Below are positions 12,610 to 27,600 of a stretch of DNA of 64,000 bases, piece by piece (position 1 is the first letter of the stretch; every line of letters begins with the position of its first letter). The stretch is from the NCBI RefSeq assembly GCF_030867145.1, contig NC_134420.1, forward strand, positions 7,429,823 to 7,493,822, given 5' to 3'. This stretch comes from Opisthocomus hoazin. Lineage: Eukaryota > Chordata > Aves > Opisthocomiformes > Opisthocomidae. Below the pieces are notes generated by a model. It was not told the DNA's origin. It saw only the letters and a list, made by a program, of their open reading frames with translations, and searched no databases. Position numbers and translations under genes: made by a program.

Positions 12610-15600
12610 CTAGAAGAAAAAAAAACACAGAAGGATAACCAATTTAGAAAAAAAAATCGTGCCTTAATAAGCAAGATTTTCAAAAGGAATTACAAAAGCA
12701 CTCCTCATTAATTCATGAATAGAGTACACAGCTGAAGTGCTAAATAGGTCAGCTGAAAGTAAACTATTCTGCTGAAGCTATTTACTAATTAATTATGCCT
12801 GAAATAATAATTACTGCAATGAATGGTCACTCGAGAATACTCTGTATAAACAAGCTAGCTAAACAAACTTAATTACCTTTTAGCTACTCAAAATAGCTTT
12901 TATTAGTGCCACCTAAATACTTTTTTTCTTTAGATTTCATACTTCATTAAAAAAGTTGGTAACAAAACAAAAGCAAATGTTCACAAAGGACTTGTAAGGG
13001 GAGAAAATTTTTTAGAAATAATGTGTTCTGTCAAAAAATGATTCACAAACATGCCTGCTGGAATAACTTTTCATCACAAGGAAACGTCTGTAAAACAACT
13101 GACAAATTCAATTTAACCAGCTTTAATAGGGACAGGAATTCACCACAAGCCCTCTCTCCCACCCATGTCACTGAAAAGCACTGCGAGCGTAGAACGTCAT
13201 ATAGGGAAAATGATTTTTTTCTTCTGCTTTTGCCACTTAAAAAAGCTTAAATAATAAAAAACGTCCAACAAGCAAAAATAATATGAGGCGAGACAAGGAA
13301 AAAAGGTCACTACCACTACTTACCCTTCTAATCCTTCTAATTGCTACTTATTCCATAGGAAAATCCTATTGATTTTAAATAACAATTAGAAGAGTTTAAC
13401 CTCTCCTACATCCCCATTAGGCACCGCTAATTGTCCAAAGCACAATAGCTGGGGGATCTCTCCCTGCTGTCGGGCACTCTGGGAGCTGAAGGCAGAGCAG
13501 AAAAATGCCAGACTGCGCTCCACCTCGAGCTGGAGCTTCCAAGCTGGATTCAGCCCACAGCTGCCGGCTCCACGCAGCTCAAGCCCTCCCTTTAGGCAGG
13601 GGAAAGGTACGGACAACCCATCGCTACTGCAGGCTGGAATAGCAACTGCGCAGAATTCCTTCGACGTCAGTGCAAAAATCTCCCAAGGTCCAAAGCAACT
13701 TTCAGAAATTACCTGACTGACACGTCAAAAAAAGAATCTTTTTGTTCAAACCAGCAAGCTTCCTTTCTGGGCAAGAAATAATGGTGCTAACTGAATTATC
13801 ATACCAGTAAAATCAGCAGTGAAATCCCTTGTTTTCGCAGGTATTCCCAAGTAAGACATCCTTGCTGGGATAATTCTTTTCACCGTACATTCACATGACG
13901 CAGCAATACCTGCTAAGCTGAATCCACTTCAAAATAAAAGCAACTTCCTACTTTGGAAATTTAGAAAGTGTCAATGCTGTGCTTCCAAAATCAATTTGAA
14001 GTCTATTTTCTAGCAGCTGTACAGCGAATTATCTTTAGACAAACAACAAAACCCGTCACGCTTTCCTGTCTTTCTCCCAGTTACCCTCCTCTCTCGCTAA
14101 TATTCCCAGCCCACCGGGGAAATTCATGCTTGGGAGGATGATCACAGCTTCCAGTGCTACACTACTGGAGCTCCACTGTTCCAGAGATCCATTCCTGCCA
14201 TTAGGCAAAGCGGAAAGTGGATCTACAAGATGAGCAATGATTCAGAATTTAGACGGAGGGTGGAGCGTCCTACTTATGACCAGACAACAGCATGGCACAG
14301 AAAACAAGTTGTTAGTATGGGAGGGACTGGTGAAAAACAAGGCAAATGGTGAACTTGTAAAACAAGCTCTTCATTCCTTTTAGAGCTACAGCATCTCTGG
14401 CATGGGCAAAAAGAGAGAGCTAAAGGCTTTAAAGATTTAACCCATGTAACACATCATATGAATTCTCATTCTGTGAACAGGAGATCAAAAGCAAATAAGC
14501 AGCATTGGTCAAATTAATTCTCCGATCACATACAGTTGCATTAATAATACATTTGACTTTATGACCACAATTCTTTTTTTGGCTGTAATCAAGAAATCCG
14601 TGTGATATTCTGTATATTAAAGCTGGAGCTAGCCCAAAAGATGAAGAGCAAACAGATTTTTGTAATGGGTGTAAAACACCAATTTAGGAGAAGGGAATGA
14701 AATAAGACGTGGAAAACTGCTGCTCATCCAGAAGTAACTTCACTGGAACCATACTGTTCCCCCCATGTATGCGCTCCTGCTTATGTGAACAGGAGGGTAC
14801 AAGATGTACAGAAGGAATCCCCTGGAGAGCCCGTGGCAAAGGCAAGGAAGCAGGAGGCACCACAGCAAGTGCTTCAGGAGCAGAGTGGAACCGCGTGTGG
14901 AAATTCGCAGTTCGAGGAAGATAAGTAGAAGGGCACCAATGAAACTGCCTAGAATGAAAGTACTCGTTTGCAAGATCAAAGACTTTTAACACTGCTGGAC
15001 TGTTCAAGCCTGAATTGGAGTAGTTCTGGTATGCCAATAAGACTACTCATTGCACAAATATCTGTAGCAGTTTAAGATGCTCCAGCTACTTGTAACAGCC
15101 CTCTGCTGCCAATTAATGCTGCTATAGCAGGGCTGAGGAACAGAGCACGCTAGCGTTCCTCACCCTCTCTCTCGCAAAGACATCAGGCTTAGTTAAAACC
15201 ACCAATGGCAGCAGTTCGAGTGAAGCTTTTATAGCACAGGCTGACTTCTCACTGAAACAGATGAGCATTCATACAGTCTGCTCTGCAGACATCTCTTTGG
15301 CAAGAGTAACACAGAATTAGGGGACAGCGCATTAAACACAGTCAGCTCCAAATAAAACTATTACAGTCTGTACGTTCTGCTTATGGAAACAAACTTCAGG
15401 TTTTTTCCTAGCATGGTTCTCCAGTATAGTGCTCTGTGTCTAAAGCTGAGCCAAATCTTTGTGATTGCTCATCCAAAATGACACGGACATCAAATGAAGT
15501 TTCACCCAAGCATTGTACAATTTAATCTTGTGTGTACACAATGACTATGAGGAATGAAACATGTAATTCTGCAGACAGCTATTTGCATAACACCATGCCT

Positions 15601-18600
15601 GAAGTTCACAGTGTGGCTAAAGCACGTTATGAGATTTACCTGTTGCTGGTGTACAGTGAATAATAGTCTGCCCCAGTTCATCACTCTCCTCACTTCTTAA
15701 AACATCTGCATCAGCTGTATCCAAGTAAAAATGAAAAACAGGTTAGTTGTAGGAAGAAAAAAAAAACCAAGTGAAATGCAGTGAAGCTGCCTCGGATGGA
15801 TGTAGTCCTTTGAGAGATCAAAGCCCTGACTCTTCACCAAGGTTCAAGCCTTTAACAAGTGAAGCTGCTCTGGATTGCCATGGAAGGTCGAATGCTCAGC
15901 GCGGAAATCGCTGCAGCAGTTTGAGTTACTACTGCCTGTCCCAGCTACTCACAATGCTTTATAACAAAGCAGCAATATCTTTCATCACCGGGGAAAGATC
16001 TCCAGGCCTTGAAGTAGACAGTGGAAGGACAAGCCCTTTCTGAACAGAAAGGTCAAAATTCTGAGAACCATAAAACATTTCTGTTCTGGCAGAAAATTAC
16101 AGAAAAAATACTGGCAGTTTAGAATTTGAAAAAAAAAAAAAAAAAAGATTCCTCCCCCCCAAACAGGCACATCTAACATACTCAGAAAGAACACGGCACT
16201 GCCTATTTGTAAGCAGCCACTTAGCACTTTCAGAGACAACTTTCGTATCCCCATAAAGAATTACATTTTCCAAATTTCCTTATTCAAAGACAACATACAC
16301 TGTTATTGGGTCTAGTCTGGCCCAGAATAACACTGCCAGTTTAGTACAATGAAACACTTACCCTTCTCACGATCCATTAAGGCGCCGTGATCTTGGTGGC
16401 TGGAATCTTCAGTATTCGAGTTTAAGTACGAATCACAACCCCAAAATGCGCAGCACTGGTAAGCGTACGGTACAGAGAGCGACCTGAAACACAGGCAGAA
16501 CAACAAAGAGTGTTACCAATCGTAACCCTGGTTAAGATTACCATCTATTAAAAATATTGAAGTGGCACACTGCCGTAGTAAAACTGAAGCTTCTTTTTCT
16601 TCATGCTAATAAAAAACTATTTCAGACTGGATCAGTTGTAACCATTTCTGCTGAACTTTTGCACTGAGGTGAAGGACAGGTGATGCATCCAAGTCTTGTC
16701 TACTGCAACTACAAAGAAGATTATGTGATGTTTAGCTCTCTTTACTACTCACTCTACTCCATGTACAAAACAAACTCTGATCAGTGTTTGTGGCGTTGCT
16801 GTACAAATGAAACTGAAAACTAATTAAGCAGGTTAATTAAAGAGTAACTGTTTTGTAAGAAAGTTCACTCCCAGATGACCACAACGTCAAAAATTACATC
16901 TCTCCTTCTCACTCTATTTTGTGGCCCTCATATAAGACTTTTTTTCTTTTTTTTGTGCTATTGCTTTTTTGTGTGTTTGACAGAAATGGCACATATTATT
17001 AATCCTGGTAGAGAAGTAGTACAGGTCCATACAACATAATAACAGCAGACCAGAAGCTAATTTTTCTGACTCAAGGCTACAATATCAACCATCTGCAGTA
17101 TTGTTCCTGAATTCTGCTCTTGTAAATATTTTGGAGGAACATCAGTCTAAAGGATCCCGCAATGCCTTAGTTCTCAAACACAGATCAAAACACAAAAACC
17201 AATCTGCCATTTCCACAGGACTGCCAAGGCCTGACATGGATTCCTTTGCTGGCCTTAGACAAATGACCAGTATCTTCAACTCCATTTTTTTCCATCAGAC
17301 AGTATGGGAAATGATTTCTAACTGCTTCTTGGGGATTGAAATATTAATGTGCAGAAAGATCTTTGAAAATGCAAAGCAGTTAATCACTGTGTGATCCACC
17401 TCCCACTGAAATCAATACCAGGTTTCTATCTGAATAATTACCGCTACTCTTGTCATTTGCCTCCAAGAATAAACAGCATATGTATAAAGTGTGGTGATAC
17501 GGAATCAGACACCTGCATGTCTGCTCCTGTCTTCCACACTCCGAAAGGCAGCTGTGCTCAGTTCAATAACAAATGGAATCCACTCAAACCACTACTCCAA
17601 AGTCAGATGATATCTGCGTGGAAAGCGGTGGAGGAAAAATATAAAAGGTTCCAAGAAAATTGTCTGCAAATGGCTTTTATACCCAGAGCAGTCAGATGCC
17701 CTTTCATATATGCCAACATTAACGCTCTACAGGACTCAGCAAAGGGCCCAATTATTTGTCATGAGCATTATCTAAGCTGGCTTCATTTACCGTCACGTTG
17801 TTTGTTACTGTCAAAGTAAGCGAGGCACTCTCTAGCGTTATTTACCAACGTACCGGAGCTTTGCAAAGTTCTTTGCTGCCAAAGCTTCCTTCAACTCAGA
17901 ATTGCCTGCAAGTTTAAGCTGGTTCAGTCCACTCCATCCTTCAGTTGGAACTGAAGTGAGTTCGTTGAAACTTAGGTCTCTGAAATGTGAATATTAAGAC
18001 AGTGTTACAACACAGCAAGTCTGAAGATCCTACAGCATACACTTCATTGGAGCAGGAAGGCTTTTAAGGTTTCGCAGTGCGGCTGTGGTCTGGCGAATGT
18101 CTGCCAGTGCAGCAGGCGCTTTCAAGACGTCTGCCCTGCATACGCTCAGCTAGCGAGAGGTTTTGTGATCCACAGAGATGAAACATTCAACAGGTACATA
18201 CCAGTTTTAAGCTGAAAACTTTTACTATCTCAGCAGTTTAATGACAGGGAGGGGAGGCTGCTGCATAGACAGCCTACTTACAGGTTAACAAGAGCTCCAA
18301 CAGTGGTGAAAGCTTCCTTGTGGATCTGATGGATCCGATTCCTACTGAGGTCGCTGCAATGAAAGCCAAATGAAATCATTTTAGCAGTTTCGTCACAACT
18401 TTGTAACGGCCACTGTACTGAGAAAAAAAGCTAAGGTGACAAATGCATGATGCCTTTGACAGAAAAGCCAAAGGCCACTCCCATTTCCCCTCCCTCCCCA
18501 GCCAGCCCGGTGCAGCAGCAGCCAAATCCCTTAGTAAGGCAGCTATGTCCTGCTTCAGCTCACCCCCAAACCAGAATCCCTCTCCCATTCCTATTCCTGC

Positions 18601-21600
18601 CTGCCTCCCCTTCCTCCCGCCAGCAGCAGCTCAGCCTGCGCTCCAAGGCAGAGGCTTGGGACAGAGGCAGTTCCCAGGCTGAAGGTGACAGGACGATCCC
18701 TTCCGTAACGACTGCACCTGCAGCAGGGCACATTGGCCAGGGTTGTGGAAGACCACAAAACAATAAGCAGAAGGGCATCTGCTTTGCTGGATGTCAAAAA
18801 CCATATCCAGCTCCTGCTGGACCACCAACACTTATATTATGGCATTCCTTTCAAAAAAACCTGACAATTTGTGGACTTTTTTTTTCCTGTAAGTTCAATG
18901 TTCCTATATAATCTTCACACAGCTAGAGATGTAAGGGGAGGGGATAATTTTGTTTACTGGTCTGACCCTCTTGAGGAAAACAGACAAGATCACAGGATCA
19001 CAGAATCACAGAATGAATCTCTCCAATAAATACTATATAATGGAATAATGTAGTAACAATATCATGCAAAGTAGTGGACTACTGAAAAAACCCTCCTTTT
19101 TTATCTCCATATATATATATATATAAAAAAAAACTTTATAGGCTAGAAAAACCAAAATGGAGAATAGAAAGGACTGAATCTGGCTGCTGCTAGTATCTCT
19201 TGTATATGGTTTGCTTCACCTTAAGATCCAGCATACCTGGCCTTTTGCCATCAATCAGATTTGTAATACCAAACCCTGACGTCAGTGTACATGAGAATCA
19301 GAAACATTGGCTTGCTCTACTCAGTATGCAACTGTGTACACTTACAGGATGCGAAGGGAGGACAGTCCTTGAAAGGTATCCTCCGTGATCTCCCGGATCT
19401 GATTATGCTGTAAGGAACTGCAAAGTGAAAAAGTAGAAACAGAGCTTCATTGGCAAACGGGGCTGACTTCAAACTAAGGGATCGCTTGGTGCCTGCTAAT
19501 ACATAGATTTAGCCCTGCCAATGGTAAGATTTTTCTCGTTCCCCCTTGCAGGCAAACTGTTTAAGTATCTGCTCTGCACTTCGCATTAGCCATGTTAATT
19601 CAACCAGCTCTTTTGTGGCACCTCTGCCCAACCCCAATTCATAACTCACTTAATTTAGAAGAGACTGTTAAGTGTGGACTGAATTAGCTAAAAGTAACAC
19701 TTTGTGAACTTTTGAAGAGTCACACTGAGATTTGAAACAAATCTGCGTCATTCTGCAGGGAATCTTTAGAAATATTCTAACAATGGGTGCACTTTCATTT
19801 CTCAAAATACGGATTTATGAAAAGAAAATTTTGAGAAACACTTCGAGCACTAATGGGCAAATTATACTTCCAGTTCACCAGCACCCTTCACAATGAACCA
19901 TGTGTACAGTGAGCCTGAAGATGTCAAGAACGTAACAGCAAAGGCCTGTGAGAAATCTATCAGCCCCACTCTGGTTAAGCGGAAAGAAGCTGGAGTGCAG
20001 TAGAGGCAGAACAAGAAGTACGAACATATGCAGGTGGAAAAATTCTGTAAGGTCTGGATATTAGGCTTAAGAAGCTTTAAAGCAATGAAATAAGGAAAAG
20101 CAAAGATGGGTTTTGAGTATGTCTTATAGGGACTAGAAAAAACATTTCACACAAGCATAGGCTGATTGTTGGAAGGAGCTGAAGAAGAGTGGAAGAGATA
20201 AGAGGCAGGAAGGAAAACACATAAATGCTCATTCCATTTACACATATAGCAATACTACCACGAAATGCAGTATTAAGGCATCGTTCGTTCTTTTTTGTGC
20301 CAGAGGAACAATTTAACTTTAGCTAATTGAGGAAAACGCAAGTGGTTGAATTCTCTGTCCAGCACACTCCCCACATAAGACAGTCACCTCTCTGTCCTTA
20401 CTCTGAGAATTGTACTTATGATCAAACATGAAGCAAAAAACGTTCTAGAGACTTGGACTCAGCATACTAAGAAGGTAATAAACAACATGTATTTCTACTT
20501 ACATTTCTTCCAATGAGTGACAGCCCTTAAAACTTGGGAGGTCCTTTATATTGTTATAAGACAAGTCCCTTCAAAACAGAAAATGGGAGAAAGCTGCTTA
20601 GTTCAACTCCGTTCTACTTGAAACATCTCATCACTTGTGACCATTAAATGGATTGCCAGAAAAATCGTCCCGTTAGCAACGTTCTGCAGAAAAACTAAGG
20701 GCAGGTTAGAGAAAATCACAAAAGGAATCACAAGTGTGATCCCTCCACAGTCATTCGAACTAGCCCCACTTAAATTACACGTATTATATACACCCAAAAA
20801 CGTAGAAAGACATAACTGCTACGTTAAGCTTGCAACAGTCAGCAAATAGCGGAAATGAAGCTGCCTATGCAACTCTGTAAAACGTCTATTCATTGCCTTT
20901 TAGTCACTCTATTCATGTAACCCTTTTAAAAACTACATTTCTGTATCTCTCCCCCTTTTTGTCTCTCAGTTTGGTGAGCTTTTTTTTTCTTTCCTAAAAT
21001 ATTCAACCAGTGATGTAAAGCAGGCAAGTGTGAGAAAAAAATTCATCCCAAAACTCTCTATTTGGCAAACACTTAACAACCGAAACTAGTGTTCTGTAAC
21101 TGAAAAGTAACAGAGAAACAGGCCATGCCTTTGCAGTGGCTTCAACAGCTCACGAGGTCCCTCCCAACCAGCGGTTTTGCTTTCAGCTCTGCATCTGCAT
21201 ATATGAATACCCCAAAACCATACAGTATGAATTCCCTGAATTCTGGGAGCTGTAATCCAAAAATGTTTATTGATGAAGGCCTTTTTCAGAATGAACTGCA
21301 TAAATGGCATGCAATGCAGGAATTTGGTGCAAGTGTTTATTTTGCATGTTGGTACCTCCCTAAGCAGAGTTTGGGAAGTTCAGATTTTCCTGTGGAACTA
21401 AGCAGGAAAAAAGGAGACTAGAAATTCGCAAGCAATCTTCAAATTTCCATTCAAAAGATGAACTGCCATTTAAAAATAACTCCTACTCATCATTCTTTTT
21501 CCTAGTTTTTCTTCTAAAAAACAGAACATATTTTTCTCCTCCATTTTTCAGCACTTGCTTTTGTTCCAAGTTTTCCTGCATGTGTCCTTTGTAAACATGG

Positions 21601-24600
21601 CTTTGCCTCTCCCCCCACAATGGTTTCATTTTCCAGTTTGTTTTTTTGCATCTATTTTAACACATCCTTACTGCTTTTTCTGTCTTGCCTTTGTATTTCT
21701 GCCCTCTTCCTAACCCCTCATCTCTGTTTCTCTTGGTTCCTCTCTCCTGTGTTCCAAAACGCATAAAGTCGAAGCACTATAACCAAACTCTTCCCTAACC
21801 TCTGAATGTAGACAACTACTCTTGTGTTAGGAATGAATGTTGGCAGAGCGAATTTGAAGACGCAAAGACTGTTCTGCCCCACCACCTTGCATATCTCCTA
21901 TAACACATTAAGGCAATACAGCGCATCCCTATAAAGGGGACCCTGTTTCAGGAACGTAAGTTATTACATCAGCTCTGGCACGAGTCTTGATCTGAAGAAT
22001 CCAGAAACCAGAATCAGATTTCCAACTTTGATAGAACTACTGGGATAAGCATTTCTGAACAATACTTTTTCTTTGAGTTAGATTTGTTTCTTTTAAAACA
22101 TTTTGATGCAGATGAAAATAGGAGCACAATGTGTATACTTACAAAGTTCGTAGCACCTTTTGCTCTTGGCATAAATTAACAGGAATTCTGTTAATCTTGG
22201 TCCCTGTTAGAGTTCTGTGGAAAGAAAAAAAAAAATGTTTGCATTGTTGATGGTAGATAGCACAACAAGCATATAAAAGAGCAGAGTAGGGATGGTGTCT
22301 CAGCTATCAGGGTGCTAGATTCACCCACCAGAATTTTTTTTTCGTTTTGTTTTTTGGAACAAGCCAACTTTTCTGGTTTTCAGTTCTGTGAAAGGGGGCT
22401 TAGTACCAATGGCCTTTTCACAGGCTGCTGTCAGCCTACCCTAGTTCAAAAGAAATAAATTAAGAGGCACCCAGGCATCACAGTAAGGAAAGCTCTATAA
22501 TTACATTTATTGACAGGAAGAGAACATACATCCAGTTGCTCTCCAGATCCGCTCATCATATTTCAATCACTTCACAAGAGGCGAAACTCAGAAATTACTG
22601 GGAATTATTTCTGTAGAAGATACTCACAAACTCTCCAAATTAACAGTTCCTGTCAAATTAGGAAACCACTGCACCATGCTGGCACCCCGAATGACCCTAA
22701 AAAAATCCCCACAAAAATTAGCTGTAAACAATTATGCAAATGAATCGTGACATTCAATCCTGCTATCCGATGAATATTTTCACTAAGGAGACATTCTAAG
22801 ATCCTTATTGCTTTTGTTTAAATTTTACACATGAAGATAGTCTTTTCACTGCTTCTTAAACTAGTAATTTGCATAATAAATTACTCCTTCACTAGCAAAC
22901 AACTGGAATTCATCAGGCTGGAAAGAGTCGTATCAATACATGTATGAAAAGGGCATAAACTCTTAGGCAGTTTGTCGTTCAAAGTCTGAAGCCCCGCTCT
23001 GTTTTGCTTCCTCGTCACCCCCAGAACTGCTATCTTTTGAGAACGTGCATGCACCAACCTGCAAAACATTCTCACAACGTACATCCCTGTTCAAAAAACC
23101 ACCTAGGACATATTGCAGTTTGTTTAAGTAAGAACCTGAGCATTTGGCCTGAGGTTATGTGTCTTATGCAAGGTAACGAAGATTTAAATAAAATTAAAAA
23201 AAAAAAAGTTACAGATCAGGTAAGAGGCAATCAGAAAATGTAGTTATTTTGAGTTCTTGGTCACAACATTTCATATCCATTTATTGTACTACACAGTTGA
23301 GATGATACTTACAGAGAATGCAGATCTGACAGATTCTGAAATGCTGAGTTCCCCACAAAAGACAAAGGATTATCATACAAATGTCTGGGAAATGAAAAAC
23401 ACATTTCAATCACTGTTCTTACAGTCACTGTCTGCTAAAGACTAAAAATAGATGCATGAAAATTACTTACATCGTTCTTAGAAGGGGGTTTCCTGCAAAT
23501 GCACCATCAGGAATTATGGAAATGTAGTTACTGTGAAATCCCCTAAGGGTATTAGCAAAGAAGAAAACCAACATTTAAAAATGTACTGCCAGTAGATTCA
23601 ACCAATAGTCATTTTCTTCACACCTACTCAATTCCCAATCCTGCCAAAAACAGGACTGTAGTTAAATAGGAGTAAGTCAAACTGTAGGAATAACTTGGAA
23701 AGCATGATATCTGTCTACTGCACATCAGCTAAACTGAAAATATTCCATTATAAGAACAAAATGTGATCCTGTGCTTTCTCTCTTCTTCCTCCCCTCTTAA
23801 GGAGGGGACAAGGAAAATATGTGTGATCATTGAATACTTAATTCTGCTACTGGAGGCCAAAACCAGCTCATGATTAAGATCTATGCTAATGGTTCTCCTG
23901 AATAAATTGCTTGCTTATGTAACTCCAACAGCATTTTCAATAGGTTCCCTCTCTAGCTGATGATTATATTTTCCTTTAATTATACCATCACTTAGCATAA
24001 CTTAATCTGATCTAGGTTGCTGCATAATGAGACAAGCATTCTTAAATCCGGGAATTTCTTTTCTTTTTTTATTTATGGAAAGGAGAAAGAAAACTGGTAA
24101 AAAGGCAGAGTAAGTAATACTCACAACTCCTTTAGACTTGGGAGTGCTTTTATGGCTTCAGGGAACTCTACCATGTTATTATAATTTAAATCCCTAGAAG
24201 AAACATAGCAGGAAAATTAAAAAAAATCCTAATAGTGATTATGAATTGTTAAAATAATTTTTATTTAACACAGTTTAATGAAAGTAAAAAGTTCTCAGAA
24301 CATCTTTGACTAGACCATAGAATAACTTGATTTTTAACTTAGTCTTCTGATGTTGGACATGCTTTATGACCAGCTAGTAACTTAGGTAAGATATTTAATA
24401 TTATCCACAGGATTATTCATATTAAGTCAAAATGACATTTCCTTACAGCAAAGCTCAGTATTTTTCAACAACTCAGATTTTTCTCCAACAGAATTTACAT
24501 GGAAATGAGCTAAGATTTCAAAGCTTAAAAAAAAAAAAAAAAAGTAGACACAAACGACTACTCTTTATCAGCTTACTAAGAAAACTTTTCTTTCAGGTTT

Positions 24601-27600
24601 TATAACCTAACCAGTAAATAAGCCATTAGGTAACAGCAGACCTTGTAGCAAAACAAATTATAAATACTGAATGGAAGAAGAAGGAAATCTCTTTACACTG
24701 AATCAGAACACAGCAGCGACAGGGATCTGTTGGAATCTCAGTTAGCCTGTCACCATTCTAGCAGTAACGTCAGGACCTGCTACGGTCTTTTTTCTGGAGA
24801 AGGGACTCCTTACGAGCAGCAAAAACATTTGGAGAGTCTTACATCAGCTGTGCACATTCACAAAGTGTCTAATTATTACTTAATTGAGGTTCTAAGAGAA
24901 TGACAAGATAGTTGCAGCAAGCAGCATTCCTGGACTCCTCCAAACTCCTCCATGTTAACAGTGGTTGTCACTGGCTTTAATGTGCCCTTGCCCTCCTCCT
25001 TTTGCTTTATTTATTTAGCATTCTCTTAAGCATAACAAAATGCACCGCTGAAGGAGACGCCACTTATCAGACATTCACTGAGTGAGTCGAAGGGGAATGG
25101 GGAGTGTAACCCACGCGGCTGAAAGCCATTCCTCGTCCAGGAGGCACACGGGAGGTTGAGGAGTCCTGTGGAGCTGGATCTGGCCACTATGGACACTCAG
25201 TTCTGGGGGGAGTATGAATTACCAGCGAGGACAACAGACATGGGGCAAGGGGAAGGCGATGCTTCCCACCCCCAGTCCCTGTTTTTGTCCAACGGAAAAT
25301 AAGGCTCACTGTTTCAGATAAACCAGTCCATCATCTCAATATCTGCCAATATTTGGAGTGAACTTGGGTGAATCTCTTGCATGAGAGGCTGGGCACCAGG
25401 AGCTGGGCTGTCATCTGCCAGCCTGCAGAGGATGGGTTCAGCTGCTGCAGAAGCAACAGCCTCCTTGGCAGGCAGTGGTGCCCATCCACTAACGGAGGAG
25501 CAGTGGAGAAACAGCCTGCTGGGGCCCTCTGAGAAACCTCCTGTCATCACACAACAGTTTTGGCACTGTATTTTCAATATGCTTAATCCTACAGTAACCT
25601 GAGGAACAAATATTTGTCCCTTATCACCCCCAGGGCCACTCAAACACTTCTGATATATCCTCCTGACTCACTGGAGTGCTAGGCAAAGATACACGAGCTC
25701 GATCAGGGCTAGGAACATTAGAGCCACATCACCCAGTGCGACGTTTCACCCGGGCTAATATTTACCCACTTCTCAACAGAGTTAATTAGTTCTGGTGGAG
25801 CACTGCACTGGTACTAGCCTTCAGTTCCAAAACCTGAGCTGGACCTAAGCGGTGGTGGTATGTGTTGTGCGGTGCACACACGCCTTATTTGCAGTATCCT
25901 CGCCATACCAGTCAGGCAACCTTGATGAAGCTGGGAATGCGACAAACACTGAACAGCAAATTACTTTAAGAAGCATACTTACAAGGTTTCAAGGTTGTCT
26001 AATCCATCAAAGCAGTGTTTTCCTATAGTTTTTATTTTATTATTATGAAGATGTCTAAAAAACAAAAACATAACAAGTGTGAAAACAAGTGAATGATTTC
26101 ACAGAAGTTAACAAATTAGCAGATATTTCTATGAAATCAAGACAGTTAAGTGGTTTAGAAAACACATTGCATGGGGTGGATTATGCAGAAGCAGGTCTTT
26201 CACTTCCAGACAGAAATGTTTCATCCTCATACGAGAACAGAATAGATTGCCCGCAGTCAAGACAACCTATTTTAAATCTTTACTCACTATCCAGAAGTGT
26301 GATAAAAATATGATTTAAACATATAAATTGAACAAATTTTTCATATTTATCCTTGGAGATATATTTAAGACTACACAGAAACAGGTCTGTGGCAGATAGT
26401 ATTTTCTTCTTCTATTATCTCTGAAAGCTTTCTCTGACAACCATTGGTTTGAAATATTCATTACCAAAATCAGATGCCAGGAAAATACATGCCAATCTCA
26501 CTACCTATAGCCCATTTGACTTTCTGTTTAGGGGAAAGTCTTTAGCAAGCCTTCAGCGAATTGTCTAGTGTACATGGCATCATCTTGGGTCGGCAGTATA
26601 GGCTGTAACTAGACAATTCAGCAAAATACCATTTTCAGTGCCATCCTAGATTAATCAAAACTGTACCTGAGGAGACAATCAAAGTGACCTACGAAATACA
26701 GTTACAAATACTCACAGAACAACAAGACTTGAAAGGTTTGTAAAGGCATAGTCAGGAATGTGCGTTATTTTGTTGAGCGCCAGCGTTAACGCCTGCAGAG
26801 AGGGGAGATTGCTGAGCGGGTAGATGGGAACTTCTGTCAAACTGTTGTCATCCAACCAGAGGTGACGCAACTGCACCAGGCCCTCAAAACTGTCTTCTGG
26901 TATGGCAGTAATATGGTTAGCATCTAAACGCCTACATTAAAACAGAAAGGATTCACATTGTAAACTCGCAAACTACAGATAGGTTAAAATATCAATTAAA
27001 GTCCTATTACTCCTGAGTATTTTTTATTTAAGGTTAAATATGCTTTACTGAAGTAATTTAGTATCAGAAAGTCTGAAGGTTTACTGAACGATGCACAAAC
27101 ACCCTTTCCAGGCAAATGAAGAGCCCATAAAAGAAAGCTTCATAAAAAAACTGCTTCTCAGATATTTTTAATAAAACATTTGAACAAACTCATATGCTTA
27201 TCATCATCTCAACACAGTGAATTGGTAACTCTATAGACATACACACACACAAAATCCCCAGCTGCCAATACCGGCACAAGTCTTTAAAACGGTAACGTGG
27301 TAGCGTACCGAAGACTGCAGAGGCCTTTACCCACCTGCACCGATTATCCCTATAGCTACATTGTCGACAGCATTCTATACTGTTCTATGCTTGGTTTTGT
27401 GGTACTGCTGTACACCTTAAACGACTATGTTAGAGAACAGGTCTATTAAAAGCAGTTGTTAAACGCAGTCAGAGTTATGAATCATCCTGGCAAATAGAGC
27501 ATTACATTGTCAGCTAAAACTGAGAAATTTCTTTCACCCTTGCACCTGATCCTTTCTAACTTGCTCCACAACAAAATGCAAAATAGCACATCAGCACGGC

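Noticed and set aside
14684..15037. 117-codon minus-strand frame in LGR4 intron 17
   Set aside because: No supported splice sites and no place in the LGR4 protein; exons 17 and 18 join in frame without it.
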